From Streptomyces wedmorensis (lineage in GTDB: Bacteria; Actinomycetota; Actinomycetes; Streptomycetales; Streptomycetaceae), in NCBI RefSeq assembly GCF_000716445.1, contig NZ_JNWK01000021.1, forward strand, positions 1-64,000: a DNA stretch of 64,000 bases, written 5' to 3'. Of this stretch, positions 20,017 to 28,406 are shown in pieces (position 1 is the first letter of the stretch; each line of letters starts with the position of its first letter). The translations under genes were made by a program, and so were the position numbers. The notes below the pieces were generated by a model that saw only the letters and a program-made list of their open reading frames with translations, ran no database searches and was not told the origin of the DNA.

Positions 20017-21447
20017 GTGACGAGGTCGGGGCAGGAGTATCTGGAGGGGCTGCGCGACGGGCGCGCGATCTGGCTCGACGGGGAGCGGGTCGACGACGTC
20101 ACCGCGCACCCCGCCTTCCGGGCCTCCGCGGCCTCCTTCGCCCGGCTCTTCGACCTCGCGGACGACCCCGTCCACCACCCCGTCCTCGTCCAGGGCGGGG
20201 TGCGCCGCGCCTGCGCCGTACCGCGCTCCTACGAGGACCTGGTCGCCCGCCGCCGCGCCTTCCGCACGACGGCCGAGGCCAGCTACGGCTTCCTCGGCCG
20301 CACCCCCGACTACATGGCCGCCGGCGCGGCCGGGTTCGCCGCCGCCCCCGGCGTCTTCACCGGCGACACGTTCGACGGCGCCGGGAACGCGCTCGCCTTC
20401 CACCGCCGGCTCGCCGAGGGCGACCTGCACACCGCGTTCACCCTCACCAACCCGTCCCCGGGCCTCGGCGGCGACGACCTCACCCTGCGGGTCGTCGGGG
20501 AACGCGACGGCGGGATCGTCGTCCGCGGCGCCAAGACCATCGGCACCGGCGCGGTCTTCGCCGACGAACTCCTCGTCGGCACCATCGAGCCGCTCGCCGA
20601 CGACGACACCGAGCACGCCGTGACCTTCTCCGTACGGCCCGACACCCCCGGCCTCGCCCTGATCTCCCGCACCTCCTACGAGCAGCGGTCCCGGTCCGTC
20701 TTCGACCACCCGCTCTCCTCCCGGTACGACGAGAACGACGCGATGCTGGTCTGCGACGACGTCCTCGTGCCCTGGGAACGGGTCCTCACCTACAGGGACC
20801 CGGCCACCACAGGCGCCATCTGGTGGCGGACCCCCGCCTACCTGAACCTCGTCCACCAGTCCGCCACCCGCTTCTGGACCAAGCTCGCGTTCCTCACCGG
20901 CCTGGCGATCCTCGTCACCCGCTCCCACGGCACCGAGAAGCTGCCGCCCGTCACCCAGGCCCTCGGACGGCTCCTCGGCATGGTCGCCCAGGCCAAGGCG
21001 TTCGTCCTCGCCGCGGAAGCCTCGTACGAGGAGGTCGACGGCGGCCGCGGCGGCGTCCGCCCCGGCCAGGAGATCTCCTTCGCCCAGCGGATCATGGCCG
21101 GCGAGCTCTACCCGCGGGCGATCCAGGACATCAAGCTGCTCGCCGGCGGCTCCCTCGTCCAGCTGCCCGCGAGCGGCCGCGACCTCCTCCACCCCGACCT
21201 CGGCCCGCTGGTGAACCGCTACTACGCGGCCCCCGGCCAACCCGCCGAGGACCGCGTCAAACTCCTCAAACTCGCCTGGGACGCGCTCGGTTCGGAGTTC
21301 GCCGGACGCCACGAGCAGTACGAGCGCTTCTACCACGGCGCCCCGCACGTCTACCTGACCATGCAGACCTGGGCCGGCTCGGCGGGGGAGTGCGAGAGCC
21401 TCGCACAGGCCTGCCTCGACGGCTACGGCCTGGGGACGACCCGGTGA
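20017..21447 (+). CDS. HpaB-family FADH2-dependent monooxygenase
   Basis: A 476-residue flavoprotein of the 4-hydroxyphenylacetate 3-monooxygenase (HpaB) large-subunit family, with the acyl-CoA-dehydrogenase-like fold. Supporting segments are TPDYMAAGAAGFAAAPGVF, TLTNPSPGL, GAKTIGTGA and YDENDAMLVCDDVLVPWERV. Family members use reduced FAD from a separate reductase to hydroxylate phenols or other aromatics. GTG at 20017 follows GAGGAGAGGCGAGG. It is the first gene of a coupled trio: the GTGA at 21444-21447 starts the MFS gene. No HpaC-type flavin reductase lies nearby, so it must borrow one. Substrate unknown. Confidence 0.85.
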   Translation: MTRSGQEYLEGLRDGRAIWLDGERVDDVTAHPAFRASAASFARLFDLADDPVHHPVLVQGGVRRACAVPRSYEDLVARRRAFRTTAEASYGFLGRTPDYMAAGAAGFAAAPGVFTGDTFDGAGNALAFHRRLAEGDLHTAFTLTNPSPGLGGDDLTLRVVGERDGGIVVRGAKTIGTGAVFADELLVGTIEPLADDDTEHAVTFSVRPDTPGLALISRTSYEQRSRSVFDHPLSSRYDENDAMLVCDDVLVPWERVLTYRDPATTGAIWWRTPAYLNLVHQSATRFWTKLAFLTGLAILVTRSHGTEKLPPVTQALGRLLGMVAQAKAFVLAAEASYEEVDGGRGGVRPGQEISFAQRIMAGELYPRAIQDIKLLAGGSLVQLPASGRDLLHPDLGPLVNRYYAAPGQPAEDRVKLLKLAWDALGSEFAGRHEQYERFYHGAPHVYLTMQTWAGSAGECESLAQACLDGYGLGTTR

Positions 21448-22874
21448 CGCCACCACCGGTGCCACGACGGGGAGCGCTCGCGCTGCTCGCCTCCACCCAG
21501 CTCCTCCTCATCGCGGACACCGCGATCGTCAACGTCGCCCTGCCCTCCGTCGGCGCGGACCTCGGATCCGGCTCCACCGGCCTCTCCTGGGTCGCCAACG
21601 CCTACCTGATCGCCTTCGGCGGACTCCTCCTCCTCGGCGGACGCGCCGCCGACCTCCTCGGCCACCGGCGCGTCCTCCTCGGCGGCCTCGCCCTGCTCGC
21701 CACCGCCTCCGCCCTCGGCGGTCTCGCCCCCGACGCCGGAACCCTCGTCGCCGCCCGCGCCGTCCAGGGCGCCGGCGCCGCCCTCGCCGCGGCCGCCGCC
21801 TTCGCCCTGCTGCTCCTGCTCTTCCCCGACGGGCCCGCCCGCCACAAGGCGCTCGGCGCCTTCGCCGCCATGGGCGGCCTCGGCGGCGTCCTCGGCACCG
21901 TCCTCGGCGGCGTCCTCACCGGCCTCCTCGGCTGGCGCGCCACGTTCTGGCTGAACGTGCTCCTCGCCGCCGTGCTCGCCGTCCTCGCCCTCGGCGTCCT
22001 CGACCCGCGCACCGGACGGGCGTTCCGCGGCGGCTTCGACCTCGCCGGAGCGCTCACCGCGACCGCCGGACTCGGCCTCGTCGCCTTCGCGCTCGTCGGC
22101 GGCGCCGACGCCGGGCACCTCTCCGGCCGCACCCTCGGCGCCGGGGGAGCGGGCCTGGCGCTGCTCCTCGCCTTCGCCGCCGTCGAGCGCCGGGCCACCG
22201 CGCCGCTCGTCCCGCCGCCGGTCCTGGCCCGCCCCGCGCTCCGGCTCGCCAACATCCTCGCCGCGCTCGCCCAGACGACCCTCTTCCCGATGTTCTTCCT
22301 GGTCAGCCTCTACCTGCAGAGCGTCCTCGGGTACGCGCCCCTCGGCGGCGGCCTCGGCCTCCTCCCGCTCTCGCTCGTCGTCGTCGCCGTCGCCCCGCAG
22401 ACCGGCCGGATCATCTTCCGGATCGGCCTCCACCGGACCATGACCCTGGGCTTCGCCCTCCTCTGCGCCGGCACCCTCTGGCTCGGCCTCGCGCTCACCG
22501 CCGACGGCACCTTCGCGACCACGGTCCTCGCGCCCAGCCTGCTTCTCGGCGCCGCGCTCCCGCTCGTCATGGTCACCACCAACGTGGCGGCCACGGCCGA
22601 CGCCGCACCCGAGGAGACCGGCCTCGCCTCCGGACTCGTCAACACGGCCCAGCAGTTCGGTTCCGTCCTCGGCCTCGCCGTCCTGGTCGCCGTCGCCACC
22701 ACCCGCACCGAGGCCCGGGACACCGCCCGCGCCGCCGCCGAGACCGCCGGCTTCCGCGCCGCCCTCCTCACCGGCGCCGCCCTCGCCGCCCTGGCCGCCC
22801 TGCTCTCCGTACGGCTCCACCTTCCGGAGCGCTCCCCGAAGCGCCACCCGTCGTCCACCACCACCGGCCAGTGA
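21444..22874 (+). CDS. MFS exporter (DHA2-like, 14 segments)
   Basis: A 476-residue major-facilitator protein with many hydrophobic helices. It has the DHA2-type motif C region around ARAVQGAGAALAAAAAFALL, motif A-like GGRAADLLGHRRVLL and motif D-like TAIVNVALPSVGADL. GTG at 21444 overlaps the HpaB-like stop, and its own stop overlaps the next GTG, so it is the middle of a tightly coupled operon. This suggests export of the product, or of a toxic intermediate, of the flanking oxygenases. It could equally import the substrate, though DHA2 members are typically drug:proton antiporters. Confidence 0.88.
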   Translation: MTPPPVPRRGALALLASTQLLLIADTAIVNVALPSVGADLGSGSTGLSWVANAYLIAFGGLLLLGGRAADLLGHRRVLLGGLALLATASALGGLAPDAGTLVAARAVQGAGAALAAAAAFALLLLLFPDGPARHKALGAFAAMGGLGGVLGTVLGGVLTGLLGWRATFWLNVLLAAVLAVLALGVLDPRTGRAFRGGFDLAGALTATAGLGLVAFALVGGADAGHLSGRTLGAGGAGLALLLAFAAVERRATAPLVPPPVLARPALRLANILAALAQTTLFPMFFLVSLYLQSVLGYAPLGGGLGLLPLSLVVVAVAPQTGRIIFRIGLHRTMTLGFALLCAGTLWLGLALTADGTFATTVLAPSLLLGAALPLVMVTTNVAATADAAPEETGLASGLVNTAQQFGSVLGLAVLVAVATTRTEARDTARAAAETAGFRAALLTGAALAALAALLSVRLHLPERSPKRHPSSTTTGQ

Positions 22875-24001
22875 GCCGGCGAAGAGAGGAGCCGGTCTTG
22901 CTCGGCGATCCGCGTCACCGCACCGAGGACATACGCGCCGCCGACCCGCTGGGCGCCGACGCCCTGCTCGCCGCCGTACCCGGGATGAACGAACGGGCCG
23001 ACGTGGCCGCACTGACGGTCGCCCTGCGCGCCCTGGTCCCGGACCCGGACGAGGCGGCGCTGTGGAGCGTGGGCGGCGCGGCGGCGGCGATGCGGGACCT
23101 CGGCATCCTCCTCGGCTCGCTGAAACGGCACGGGGTGCAGCCGCTGGCCGCGGTGCCCGAGGCGCTGCCGGTGCTCGAACTCCTCGGCCGCCGAACGGAC
23201 ATGGTGCCCCGCGACACCGTCCACCACTACACGACCTGGAACCCGGTCGGCCCGCGCCGCCGCTCCTACACCGGCCATCCGACGGAGGCCCTGCTCCAGG
23301 AGGCCGTACGGATGGTGTTCCCGGCACTGACCGGCGCCCTCGACGACTGCGCCCGGCTCGCCGCACTCGAACCCTACGACCCCGGCTTCGCCGCCACCCT
23401 CGACCGGATCGCCCGCCAGGTGCGGGCCATGGTCGACTCCATCGACCTCACCGTCGCGAAGGTGTCCCCCGAGTACTTCGCACTGACGCTGCGCCCGTAC
23501 TTCGAGGAGGTCGAGGTCGGCGGCCGCGACTACCTGGGGCCGGCCGCCGCGCAGGTGCCGCTCTGGCCGGTCGACCTGACGCTCTGGCAGTGCGACCGGA
23601 CGGACCCGGCGTACGACGCCTTCCTCGCCGAGTCGGTGCCGTACGCGCTGCCGGCCTGGCGGGAGTTCCACGCCCGCCACCGGGGCGGGGTGTCGGCGGT
23701 GAGCAAGCTGTCGGCGGCGGTCAGCTGGGAGGGCGCGGACCGGCTCCCGCCACGGCTCGCCGCGTCGGCGGAGGCCCTCGGCCGGGTCCTGCGCGTCCTC
23801 AAGACCTTCCGGGCCCGGCACCTCGGCATCGCCCGCAAGGCGTACGACGACGACGTCCGCCTCTACGAGGAGGGCAGCGGCGGCGCCCCGGTCGCGCTAC
23901 TGCGCTCCATCCTGGACCTGACCAGGGAGAACGAGACCATGGTGCGCCACGCGACCGTGCGACGCCGCCCCGCCGGTGCCCCCGTGGGGCCGACCGCCTA
24001 G
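22871..24001 (+). CDS. PrnB/IDO-superfamily haem protein (putative oxygenase)
   Basis: A 376-residue protein. The segment KTFRARHLGIARKAY (residues 311-325) matches the proximal-haem-histidine helix of indoleamine dioxygenase (LRSYHLQIVTKY in human IDO1, from memory), making His317 the likely haem ligand. The mid-protein GPAAAQVPLWPVDLTLW resembles the PrnB (DUF1864) group, whose founder remodels a chlorotryptophan in pyrrolnitrin synthesis. The protein is expected to be cytoplasmic and to oxidise an indole or other aromatic amine. GTG at 22871 overlaps the MFS stop; a TTG at 22898 follows GAGAGGAG and is a serious alternative. The stop codon is formed at the edge of the mobile element that follows, so the natural C-terminus may have been altered. 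Confidence 0.6.
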   Translation: MSRRREEPVLLGDPRHRTEDIRAADPLGADALLAAVPGMNERADVAALTVALRALVPDPDEAALWSVGGAAAAMRDLGILLGSLKRHGVQPLAAVPEALPVLELLGRRTDMVPRDTVHHYTTWNPVGPRRRSYTGHPTEALLQEAVRMVFPALTGALDDCARLAALEPYDPGFAATLDRIARQVRAMVDSIDLTVAKVSPEYFALTLRPYFEEVEVGGRDYLGPAAAQVPLWPVDLTLWQCDRTDPAYDAFLAESVPYALPAWREFHARHRGGVSAVSKLSAAVSWEGADRLPPRLAASAEALGRVLRVLKTFRARHLGIARKAYDDDVRLYEEGSGGAPVALLRSILDLTRENETMVRHATVRRRPAGAPVGPTA

Positions 24002-24213
24002 GGGGTGTCTTGCTTAGGGGGTGTCTTGCCGATCAGGCCGGGCTCGCGGCGTCTGGTGCCGCGCCTCGCCGCGTTGTCGTCGGTCCGCAACGCTCCGCGT
24101 CGCCTCCCTCCTCCGCCTTGCGATCCGTCCCCTCGGCCCTGGCGGGCCCGGGGAGGCCCCAGGCACCAGACGCCGCTCCCTGATCCGGCCCGATCGACAA
24201 GACACCCCCTAGG
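23997..24213. mobile_element. MITE-like palindromic element flanked by CTAG
   Basis: A non-autonomous element of about 210 bp. Terminal inverted repeats are CCTAGGGGGTGTCTTG at 23997-24012 and its complement at 24198-24213. The left end carries a second copy of AGGGGGTGTCTTGC at 24016-24029. A subterminal inverted match GCGGCGTCTGGTGCC and GATCAGG occurs inside both halves. No transposase frame fits. Both ends are framed by CTAG, a tetranucleotide rare in Streptomyces and a known target of several IS families. It lies exactly between the PrnB-like and FAD-monooxygenase genes and supplies the stop of the first and part of the ribosome binding site of the second. Confidence 0.65.
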
Positions 24214-24223
24214 AGCAGCGAAG

Positions 24224-25570
24224 ATGTCGCGCCACACCACGCACCCGGCCCCGTACGCCCATCCCTACGGGCCGAGTCCGCACGTCGTGATCGCCGGCGG
24301 CGGCGTCGCCGGTCTGACGGCCGCGCTCGCCCTGCACGCCGCGGGGTTCGAGCGGGTGACGGTCGTCGAGGCGGCGGCCGCGATCCGCCCGCTGGGCGCC
24401 GGACTCAACCTGATGCCGAACGCGGTCCGCGAACTGGACGCCCTCGGACTGCTCGAAGCCGTCGAGGCGGGTGCCGTCCGCACCCGCGAACTGCGCTACT
24501 ACCACCGGTCCGGCGGGCTGATATCGCGCGAGCCGCGCGGCCTCGGCGCCGGCTACCGCTGGCCTCAGCTGTCGGTCCACCGCGGCCACCTCCAACAGGT
24601 CCTCGCGGGCGCGGTACGGGCCAGGCTCGGGCCGGGCGCGCTGGTGACCGGCGTCCGGGTGACCGGCGCGGAGCCGCTGCCGGGCGGACGGCCGCGGCTG
24701 CTCATCGAGCACCGGGAGGGCGCCGTGCGCGGCCGGGCCTCGCTCGAACCGGACGTGCTGGTGGGCGCGGACGGCATCCGGTCGGCGGTCCGCGCGGCGC
24801 TGCACCCGGGCGAGGGCGGGCCGCCGTGGAACGGGATGCTGGTGTGGCGCGGGGTGTCCCGGATGCCGGCGCGGGCGGTGCGCCCGTTCATGCTGATCGC
24901 GGGCGACGACCGGCAGAAGGCCGTGGTCTATCCGATGAGCCGGCCGACCGGGCAGAGCGGGGAGGTCCTCGTGAACTGGGCGCTGGCCCGGCCCGCCGAG
25001 GCCGCGTGCGCGTCCGCGGCGGAGCGGCTGCGCGGCGACTGGAACCGGGCCGTACCGGTGGAGACGTTCCTCCCGTACTACGAGGGCTGGGAGTTCGACG
25101 GCGTCAGCGTCCCCGACGTGCTGCGCGCCGCCGACTCCGCGCACGAGTACCCGATGGTCGACCGCACCCCCCTCGACCGCTGGAGCCACGGCCGCACCAC
25201 CCTCATCGGCGACGCCGCCCACGCCATGTACCCGATCGGCTCCAACGGCGCGACCCAGTCGATCGTCGACGCCCGGGCCCTCGCCCACCACCTGGCCCAC
25301 CACGCCGACCCCGCCGAGGGCCTCGCCGCGTACGAACGCGAACGCCGGCCCGTCACCACCGCGCTCCAGCGTGCCAACCGGGAGCGCGGCCCCGAGGTCG
25401 TCATCGACCTCGCCCACACCCGCGCCCCGCACGGCTTCACCGACATCCACGACGTCATCCCCGCCGAGGAACTCGCCGCCGTCGCCGGCCGGTACGCCGC
25501 CACCGGCGGCTTCGACCCGGCGACCGTGAACCTCGGCTCCCCCTACGAGGTGCCCCTCCCCACGGCGTGA
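24224..25570 (+). CDS. FAD-dependent aromatic-ring monooxygenase
   Basis: A 448-residue class A flavin monooxygenase (salicylate hydroxylase-like). It has the FAD dinucleotide motif VVIAGGGVAGLTAAL near residue 20, a DG-like segment VLVGADGIRSAVR, and the second FAD motif TTLIGDAAHAMYPIGSNGA. Such enzymes use NAD(P)H and O2 to hydroxylate aromatics. ATG at 24224 is preceded by AGGAG at 24211-24215, which overlaps the right end of the mobile element. The gene lies in the same orientation as the coupled HpaB/MFS/PrnB-like trio but is separated from it by that element, so it was probably once contiguous with them. Substrate unknown. Confidence 0.88.
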   Translation: MSRHTTHPAPYAHPYGPSPHVVIAGGGVAGLTAALALHAAGFERVTVVEAAAAIRPLGAGLNLMPNAVRELDALGLLEAVEAGAVRTRELRYYHRSGGLISREPRGLGAGYRWPQLSVHRGHLQQVLAGAVRARLGPGALVTGVRVTGAEPLPGGRPRLLIEHREGAVRGRASLEPDVLVGADGIRSAVRAALHPGEGGPPWNGMLVWRGVSRMPARAVRPFMLIAGDDRQKAVVYPMSRPTGQSGEVLVNWALARPAEAACASAAERLRGDWNRAVPVETFLPYYEGWEFDGVSVPDVLRAADSAHEYPMVDRTPLDRWSHGRTTLIGDAAHAMYPIGSNGATQSIVDARALAHHLAHHADPAEGLAAYERERRPVTTALQRANRERGPEVVIDLAHTRAPHGFTDIHDVIPAEELAAVAGRYAATGGFDPATVNLGSPYEVPLPTA

Positions 25571-25792
25571 GCCCGCACGACAGGGGCGGCGTCCACCGCG
25601 TGACCCCGCGCGGGGGGCTTCACCGAACCGCGGGAGCCGGTACGCGCGCGGCCCCGCGGGGTGTCACCGCCGGGCCGCGTGACCCCGTGCGCCGTGGCAC
25701 CGCCGGTCGGGGTGACCTAACGTCGGCGGCACGCCGGACGCACAGCGTGGTGCGCCCGCTCCGCTCCGTACTCGCCTGCGAAGGTGGACAAC

Positions 25793-28348
25793 GTGAAGGC
25801 AATCCGTCGATTCACCGTGCGTCCCGTCCTCCCCGACACCCTTCGACCCCTCGCCGACCTCGCGCACAACCTGCGCTGGTCCTGGCACGAGCCCACCCGG
25901 GTGCTCTTCGACTCCCTCGCCCCCGAGCGCCTGAAGGGCGCCGACCCCGTCCGGGTGCTGGGCGCCCTCGAAGCGCCCCGGATCGCCGCGCTCGCCGCCG
26001 ACCGGGAGTTCCTGGCCCGGCTGGGGGCCGCGGCCGAGGACCTCGACAACTATCTGCACGCCCCCCGCTGGTACCAGGACCGGCCCGGGGACGCCCCCGC
26101 CGCCGTCGCCTACTTCTCGCCCGAGTTCGGCGTCGCCGCCGCCCTGCCGCAGTACTCGGGGGGCCTCGGCATCCTCGCCGGCGACCACCTGAAGGCGGCG
26201 AGCGACCTCGGCGTCCCGCTGATCGGCGTCGGCCTGCTCTACCGCCACGGCTACTTCCGCCAGTCCCTCGACCGCGACGGCTGGCAGCAGGAGCAGTACC
26301 CGGTCCTGGATCCCGGCGAACTGCCGGTGAGCCTGCTCAGGGAGGCCGACGGCGACCCCGCCCGGATCGCCCTGGCGCTGCCCGGCGGCCGCAGCCTGCA
26401 CGCCCACATCTGGATCGCGCGGGTCGGCCGCGTCCCGCTGCTGATGCTCGACTCCGACGTCGAGGAGAACGCCCCCGGCGAACGGAGCGTCACCGACCGG
26501 CTGTACGGCGGCGGCAGCGAGCACCGGCTCCTCCAGGAGATGCTGCTCGGCATCGGCGGCGTCCGCGCCGTCCGCACGTACACCCGGCTCACCGGCACCC
26601 CCGCGCCCGAGGTCTTCCACAGCAACGAGGGTCACGCCGGCTTCCTCGGCCTCGAACGCATCCGTGAACTCCAGGGCGAGGGGCTCGACTTCGACAGCGC
26701 GCTCGAGACCGTCAGGGCCGGGACGGTCTTCACCACCCACACCCCCGTCCCGGCCGGCATCGACCGCTTCGACCGGAGCCTGATCGCCCGCCACCTCGGG
26801 GAGGACGGCGCGCTCCCCGGCGTCGACACCGGACGCGTCCTCGCCCTCGGCGACGAGACCCCGCTCGGCGGCGAGCCGGGGGTCTTCAACATGGCCGCCA
26901 TGGGCCTGCGGCTCGCCCAGCGCGCCAACGGCGTCTCCACCCTCCACGGCGCCGTCAGCCGGGACATGTTCGCGGGGCTCTGGCCGGGCTTCGACGCCGA
27001 CGAGGTGCCGATCGGCTCGATCACCAACGGCGTCCACGCCCCCACCTGGGTCGCCCCCGAGGTCGGCGAGCTCGGCCCCGACCCCGCCGACCGGGAGCTC
27101 TGGGAGCTGCGCCGGACTCTCCGGGAGCGGCTCGTGACCGACGTGCGGGAGCGGCTGCGGGCCTCCTGGCGGCAGCGGGGCGCGGCCGCCGCCGAGCTCG
27201 GCTGGACCGACTCCGTCCTCGACCCGGACGTCCTCACCATCGGTTTCGCCCGCCGGGTCCCCTCGTACAAGCGGCTCACCCTCATGCTGCGGGACAAGGA
27301 CCGGCTCCGGGCCCTGCTCCTCCATCCCGAGCGGCCCGTGCAGCTCGTCGTCGCCGGCAAGGCGCACCCCGCCGACGACGGCGGCAAGCGGCTCGTCCAG
27401 GAACTGGTCCGGTTCGCCGACGACCCCCGGGTCAGGCACCGGATCGTCTTCCTGCCCGACTACGGCATGGAGATGGCCCGCGGCCTCTACCCCGGCTGCG
27501 ACGTCTGGCTCAACAACCCCCTCCGCCCCCTCGAGGCCTGCGGCACCAGCGGCATGAAGGCCGCCCTGAACGGCTGCCTCAACCTGTCCGTCCTCGACGG
27601 CTGGTGGGACGAGTGGTTCGAGCCCGACTTCGGCTGGGCCATCCCCACCGCGGACGGCGCGGCCGCCGCCGACGAGGACCGCCGCGACGACCTGGAGGCC
27701 GCCGCGCTCTACGAGCTGATCGAGCGCCGGGTCGCGCCCCGCTTCTACGACCGGGGCGCCGACGGCGTGCCGGCCGGCTGGACGGCCATGGTCCGGCGGA
27801 CCCTCTCCGACCTCGGTCCCAAGGTCCTCGCCGACCGGATGGTCCGCGAGTACGTCGAGCGCCTGTACGTCCCCGCCGCCGGCGCCCGCCGGGCGCTCAC
27901 CCCGGACCGGGCGCGGGACCTCGCGGCCTGGAAGGCCCGGGTCCGGGAGGCCTGGCCCAAGGTGGCCGTCGACCACGTCGAGGTCGGCGACGGGCTCGCC
28001 GACGACCTGGCGGACGCGGAGCTCGGCGCCACCCCGGTGGTCCGGGTCCGGGTGGCCCTCGGCGAGCTCGGCCCCGACGACGTCGAGGTGCAGGCCGTCA
28101 CCGGACGGGTCGACGCCGACGACACCCTCGCCGCCACCCGCACCGTCACCCTCAAGCCGGCCGGCGGACCCGACCTGGAGGGCCGGCTGCCCTACGCGGG
28201 CACCCTGGAGCTCGACCGGACCGGCACCTTCGGCTGCACGGTCCGGGTCCTGCCCGCACACCCGCTCCTCGCCCACCCGGCCGAACCGGGCCTCGTGGCC
28301 CTCCCGGAGGAGACGAAGGGCGAGGGTGCGGGCGTGCTCCTGCGATAG
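25793..28348 (+). CDS. glgP: Alpha-glucan (glycogen) phosphorylase GlgP
   Basis: An 851-residue GT35 phosphorylase releasing glucose-1-phosphate from alpha-1,4-glucan. The PLP-binding lysine is Lys589 in EACGTSGMKAALNG. Other conserved parts are AYFSPEFGVAAALPQYSGGLG near residue 110, EVFHSNEGHAGF and TITNGVHAPTW-like SITNGVHAPTW. The length matches the bacterial short-type family with an N-terminal DUF3417 region. GTG at 25793 follows AAGGTGG; a GTG three codons earlier is possible. The gene belongs with glgE-treS-mak-glgB functionally, but here it is separated from glgE by the 8-kb accessory block. The 222 bp upstream show no gene. Confidence 0.95.
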   Translation: MKAIRRFTVRPVLPDTLRPLADLAHNLRWSWHEPTRVLFDSLAPERLKGADPVRVLGALEAPRIAALAADREFLARLGAAAEDLDNYLHAPRWYQDRPGDAPAAVAYFSPEFGVAAALPQYSGGLGILAGDHLKAASDLGVPLIGVGLLYRHGYFRQSLDRDGWQQEQYPVLDPGELPVSLLREADGDPARIALALPGGRSLHAHIWIARVGRVPLLMLDSDVEENAPGERSVTDRLYGGGSEHRLLQEMLLGIGGVRAVRTYTRLTGTPAPEVFHSNEGHAGFLGLERIRELQGEGLDFDSALETVRAGTVFTTHTPVPAGIDRFDRSLIARHLGEDGALPGVDTGRVLALGDETPLGGEPGVFNMAAMGLRLAQRANGVSTLHGAVSRDMFAGLWPGFDADEVPIGSITNGVHAPTWVAPEVGELGPDPADRELWELRRTLRERLVTDVRERLRASWRQRGAAAAELGWTDSVLDPDVLTIGFARRVPSYKRLTLMLRDKDRLRALLLHPERPVQLVVAGKAHPADDGGKRLVQELVRFADDPRVRHRIVFLPDYGMEMARGLYPGCDVWLNNPLRPLEACGTSGMKAALNGCLNLSVLDGWWDEWFEPDFGWAIPTADGAAAADEDRRDDLEAAALYELIERRVAPRFYDRGADGVPAGWTAMVRRTLSDLGPKVLADRMVREYVERLYVPAAGARRALTPDRARDLAAWKARVREAWPKVAVDHVEVGDGLADDLADAELGATPVVRVRVALGELGPDDVEVQAVTGRVDADDTLAATRTVTLKPAGGPDLEGRLPYAGTLELDRTGTFGCTVRVLPAHPLLAHPAEPGLVALPEETKGEGAGVLLR

Positions 28349-28365
28349 GGCGCGTGCCGGGATGC

Positions 28366-28400
28366 CCGGTGGACCGGACCGGATCGGCCCGGTCCACCGG
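28366..28400. terminator. Bidirectional terminator between glgP and the histidine kinase gene
   Basis: A 12-bp perfect stem (CCGGTGGACCGG at 28366-28377, complement at 28389-28400, 11-base loop) sits between two convergent genes and can serve both. Confidence 0.75.
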
Positions 28401-28406
28401 ACACCC

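Noticed and set aside
24005-24223. Short frames inside the MITE-like element, including an N-terminal extension of the FAD monooxygenase
   Set aside because: They arise from the inverted repeat; the monooxygenase has a better start at 24224 with AGGAG and an immediate FAD motif.
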